From Pedobacter psychrodurus (GTDB lineage Bacteria; Bacteroidota; Bacteroidia; Sphingobacteriales; Sphingobacteriaceae), in NCBI RefSeq assembly GCF_004331735.1, contig NZ_SJSO01000021.1, forward strand, positions 41,098 through 105,097: a DNA stretch of 64,000 bases, given 5' to 3'. A program made the position numbers and the translations under genes. This document shows positions 61,924 through 64,000 of this stretch, piece after piece. Each line of letters opens with the position of its first letter. The first letter of the stretch is position 1. The notes under the pieces are model-generated. The model made no database searches, was not told where the DNA came from, and was given only the letters and a program-made list of their open reading frames with translations.

Positions 61924-62301
61924 ATGAAAAGAATTTTTAACATTGCCGCTGTTTCAGCGACACTGCTGCTATCGAGCTGCGCCACTATTTTCACGGGAAC
62001 CACCCAAACTGTTCAAATCAATTCAAACCCACCTGCCGCTACTATCGAAGTAGATGGTGTTAAAACAGGCGTTACACCAATGGCTGTAACTTTAAAGAAA
62101 GGATTTACCGGACAAACCATTAGTTTAAAGCTTGATGGTTATGAAACCAAGACATTTCATCCTCAAACCACATTTAACGCGGTATCTGTAGTAAATTTCT
62201 TGTTTATTCCAGGATTTATTGTTGATGCTGCTACAGGCGCGATGATGAAATACGATCCAAAAGTTTATGAATTTACATTAGAACAGAAAAAAGCTAATTA
62301 A
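61924..62301 (+). CDS. PEGA domain lipoprotein
   Basis: A 125-residue protein with a lipoprotein signal (LLLSSCATIFTG; lipid-modified Cys near residue 19). The PEGA repeat is seen as VQINSNPPAATIEVDGVKTGVTP, followed by a C-terminal segment with FNAVSVVNFLFIPGFIVDAATG, which may be a hairpin-like membrane element. PEGA domains often bind cell-surface or periplasmic partners. It is transcribed from its own region, with a terminator downstream. Confidence 0.87.
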   Translation: MKRIFNIAAVSATLLLSSCATIFTGTTQTVQINSNPPAATIEVDGVKTGVTPMAVTLKKGFTGQTISLKLDGYETKTFHPQTTFNAVSVVNFLFIPGFIVDAATGAMMKYDPKVYEFTLEQKKAN

Positions 62302-62327
62302 TTAAACTTTTAATGGTTATAATTCTT

Positions 62328-62357
62328 AAAGCCAGATTTCGAAAGGAAGCTGGCTTT
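62328..62357 (+). terminator. Intrinsic terminator after PEGA gene
   Basis: AAAGCCAG (62328-62335) pairs with CTGGCTTT (62350-62357), followed by TTA. It is 27 bases beyond the stop. Confidence 0.75.
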
Positions 62358-62391
62358 TTAGTATTTCAATAAAAAAATTATCTTTACAAAA

Positions 62392-62434
62392 TGGCTAATT
62401 AATATGATAGCTAATATTTTTAGCATTATATTTG
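62392..62434 (+). promoter_or_regulatory. Promoter and putative operator of toxin-antitoxin pair
   Basis: TATATTTG at 62427-62434 fits the TAnnTTTG -7 box, 14 bases before the antitoxin ATG. Just upstream, GCTAA (62410-62414) and TTAGC (62420-62424) form an inverted repeat, and GCTAATT is also present at about 62395. Antitoxins of this type commonly repress their own promoter, so this is a candidate site. Confidence 0.5.
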
Positions 62435-62447
62435 TTGTCTGTAAGTT

Positions 62448-63125
62448 ATGGAATCAAACAATCTAAATCAGCAACTTGGTGGAGGAATTTATACAATTCC
62501 TGAAGTAGCATTTATACTAAAGCTACCTGTGGGGAAAGTACGTCGATGGATGACTGAATTTTGGGATAATAAATTTTCTAAAAAAAATAGCAACAAATAT
62601 TCTTGGGGTGAGGGACGTGATAAGGCCACAAATTTCTATACTCTAATTGAATTTTATGTTTTTTATCAATTAAGAGCGCTGAATATAAGCACTAACAGGA
62701 TCTTTAAAGCTCATCAGGATATGGCTGAGCAATTGAATACGGCATACCCCTTTGCTTCTTCCAAATTACTTTCTGATGGGAAAAGTATATTATTTACAAT
62801 GAAAGATGGAACCATTGTTGAAGCAGACAATACAAGGCAGGCCGTTTTTAAACAAATAATTGAACAGTTTTGTAAGAAAATTGAGTTTTCCACTACAGAT
62901 ATAGCTGAAAGGTTTTATCCTCTTGGAAAAGAAAAACATATTATCGTAGACCCTCATCATCAATTTGGACAGCCGGTGATTGAGGAAACTAATATCTTGG
63001 CTCAAACACTTTACGAACTCTATAATGCAGGGGAAACTGTAGCTTTTTTGTCGAGGCTATATGATCTTAAGGAAATAGATATTCAAAGTGCAATTGAATT
63101 ATTTACCATTAAAGAGGCGGCATGA
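62448..63125 (+). CDS. Antitoxin with DUF433 domain (VapB45-like)
   Basis: A 225-residue antitoxin-like protein. The N-terminal part (about 10-75) has a MerR-type helix-turn-helix, IPEVAFILKLPVGKVRRWMTEF. The C-terminal part (about 165-220) is a DUF433 domain (IIVDPHHQFGQPVIEETNILAQTLYELYNAG). In the VapBC45 systems this architecture is the antitoxin of a PIN-like toxin. Its stop overlaps the toxin start by 4 bases (ATGA), the usual coupling. It should bind the operator-like repeat before its start. This is an accessory module near an IS110 element. Confidence 0.78.
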   Translation: MESNNLNQQLGGGIYTIPEVAFILKLPVGKVRRWMTEFWDNKFSKKNSNKYSWGEGRDKATNFYTLIEFYVFYQLRALNISTNRIFKAHQDMAEQLNTAYPFASSKLLSDGKSILFTMKDGTIVEADNTRQAVFKQIIEQFCKKIEFSTTDIAERFYPLGKEKHIIVDPHHQFGQPVIEETNILAQTLYELYNAGETVAFLSRLYDLKEIDIQSAIELFTIKEAA

Positions 63126-63514
63126 TAAAGGTTTTAGTAGATGAAAATCTTTCAAAATACTTTGCTGAGGGTTTAGATAAACTGCAATACCCACTCAACA
63201 ATAGTATAGAAGTTACATCTATTGAAAAAGAGTTTTATAAAGGGATAAAAGATGAAGAATGGATTCCTGATTGGGGGAAAAAGGCTGGAGTTTTTATTTC
63301 ACAGGATATAAGGATTTATTCTACTAAGCAGCAATCAGCGTTGTTAACTAAGTACAACATCGGTGCATTTTTTTTGAAATTGCCAAAGGGATATAAATAT
63401 TGGGACAAAACCCAAGTAATGATAAAGCATTGGCTCGAGATTGTTAAAATTATTGAGAATAATAAAACACCATACGTTTATTTCATTTCGGCAAAACGTG
63501 TTACAAAAGGATAA
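63122..63514 (+). CDS. PIN-like toxin (VapC45 / DUF5615-like)
   Basis: A 130-residue protein with a PIN-like nuclease fold. It starts MIKVLVDENLSKYF, with D7 and E8 at the position of the first acidic active-site residues. A later acid is in FISQDIRIYS, about residue 62. The C-terminal half has KYWDKTQVMIKHWLEIV. PIN domains cut RNA with metal ions; the substrate is unknown. It overlaps the antitoxin gene by 4 bases. The length fits the VapC45-type family. Confidence 0.78.
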   Translation: MIKVLVDENLSKYFAEGLDKLQYPLNNSIEVTSIEKEFYKGIKDEEWIPDWGKKAGVFISQDIRIYSTKQQSALLTKYNIGAFFLKLPKGYKYWDKTQVMIKHWLEIVKIIENNKTPYVYFISAKRVTKG

Positions 63515-63543
63515 AGTTTTTTATTATGCTCTCCCAAGAATAA

Positions 63544-63642
63544 CAAGAGGAAATAACTTCATCTCAAGAACAGATTGATAATAGTCTGTTTGTAACGCAA
63601 TCAGAATTGGAAGATGAAGTAAATAAATGGCTAGAGAAATAA
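63544..63642 (+). pseudogene. Possible gene remnant after toxin gene
   Basis: A 32-codon stretch ends in ELEDEVNKWLEK and a stop, with amino-acid-like composition but no start codon. It may be the tail of a lost gene. It lies between the toxin gene and an IS110 element. This is weak evidence from a short frame. Confidence 0.25.
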
Positions 63643-63666
63643 TCTTTGCTGTTTTAATACTCGTGT

Positions 63667-63730
63667 CGTCACCCTGAATTTAGTTCAGGGTCAATTTTGC
63701 CGGAAAGATGCTGAAATAAATTCAGCATGA
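63667..63730. repeat. GTCACCCTGAA palindrome
   Basis: CACCCTGAATTTAGTTCAGGGT forms a near-perfect hairpin, and GCTGAAATAAATTCAGC forms another. It resembles the GTCAT-ended elements in outline. Confidence 0.5.
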
Positions 63731-63751
63731 TTGTTATGATAAAAACAAATT

Positions 63752-64000
63752 TTAAGCAGCCATATTATAGTTATTTTTATAGCTGGCTTGATTTTTTATA
63801 ACTGCAGCAACTCTTAGTGCTATCTTGTTTCTAACAGCATTAATTATGCTCATGCTATGCTTCCCTTCATCCTTTTTTCTATTATAATATGTTTTGAATT
63901 CCGCATTATGTTGAATTAGAGATAATGCACACATATGCAGCAATCTTTTAAGCTCTTTATTAGCCATCCGGTGTACCCTGGTTTTACCTTTGATACTTAT
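63752..64000 (-). mobile_element. IS110 family transposase, C-terminal part (cut by window edge)
   Basis: The minus-strand frame is open to the window edge, so the gene continues beyond base 64000. The visible 82 codons read ISIKGKTRVHRMANKELKRL-type sequence and continue with LLHMCALSLIQHNAEFKTYYNRKK, which is the C-terminal Transposase_20 region of IS110 elements. The Met at 63967 is internal. IS110 elements move through a serine-containing Transposase_20 domain and, in some members, a bridge RNA. The left end lies in the 240-base gap next to the toxin-antitoxin pair. No inverted repeats were seen, as expected for the family. Confidence 0.85.

Noticed and set aside
1..64000. CRISPR arrays, tRNA or rRNA genes
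   Set aside because: No regular repeat-spacer pattern and no cloverleaf or rRNA-like sequence was noticed when reading both strands; a formal tRNA/CRISPR scan was not possible here.

Overview
The window is a typical low-GC Bacteroidota chromosome segment, most likely from the Sphingobacteriaceae (Pedobacter-like). The evidence is a gliding/type IX secretion pair (GldJ, PorV), TAnnTTTG-type promoter boxes, LytS/LytTR and Crp/Fnr regulators of Bacteroidota style, a long Bacteroidota-type SecA, TypA, and many short dispersed palindromes between genes. No rRNA, tRNA, CRISPR array or prophage was seen. The genus is inferred from gene content only.

Layout. 1-5.6 kb: the 3' end of nuoN, then a tight same-strand run (DedA, inorganic pyrophosphatase, CNNM/CBS transporter, RsmE, DUF4159 protein, biotinyl carrier protein). 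5.8-9.9 kb: gldJ, divergent from porV and ispF, with a 650-base gap that holds a candidate structured RNA. 10.5-13.9 kb: a three-domain GH18/NodB-deacetylase/GT2 membrane protein. 14.7-17.2 kb: pirin, YceI, a Crp/Fnr regulator and a tiny Cys-rich membrane protein. 17.4-23.6 kb: a compact cluster of two ATP-grasp enzymes, a GCS2-type carboxylate-amine ligase, a class I glutamine amidotransferase-like protein and two alpha/beta-hydrolase esterases; this is the best candidate for an uncharacterised metabolite pathway. 24-35 kb: accessory enzymes, two more Crp/Fnr regulators each followed by an enzyme gene, typA, a lipid A-type acyltransferase, a serine hydrolase, a hypothetical protein with kinase-like motifs, and a PfpI-family protein. 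35-38 kb: two glycosyltransferases and a coiled-coil protein. 38-50 kb: a tricorn-like S41 protease, methyltransferase, rhomboid, GH29 fucosidase, CREST-like membrane protein, ThuA, LMW phosphatase, S1/P1 nuclease and fumC. 51-58 kb: rsgA, a Smr protein, a pirin-like protein, an exported intradiol dioxygenase and a LytS/LytTR two-component pair. 58-64 kb: secA, a PEGA lipoprotein, a VapBC45-like toxin-antitoxin pair and the 3' end of an IS110-family transposase cut by the window edge.

How the parts work together. The housekeeping genes serve respiration (nuoN, fumC), translation and ribosome assembly (rsmE, typA, rsgA), isoprenoid synthesis (ispF) and protein export (secA, plus type IX secretion through porV/gldJ). 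The accessory genes are mainly cell-envelope, glycan and stress enzymes. The intergenic DNA is unusually rich in small inverted repeats of several families. Many share a GTCAT...ATGAC outer end, and one element pair shows a compensatory base change. Several genes start at TTG or have overlong predicted N-termini created by these repeats; starts were adjusted where the sequence supported it.
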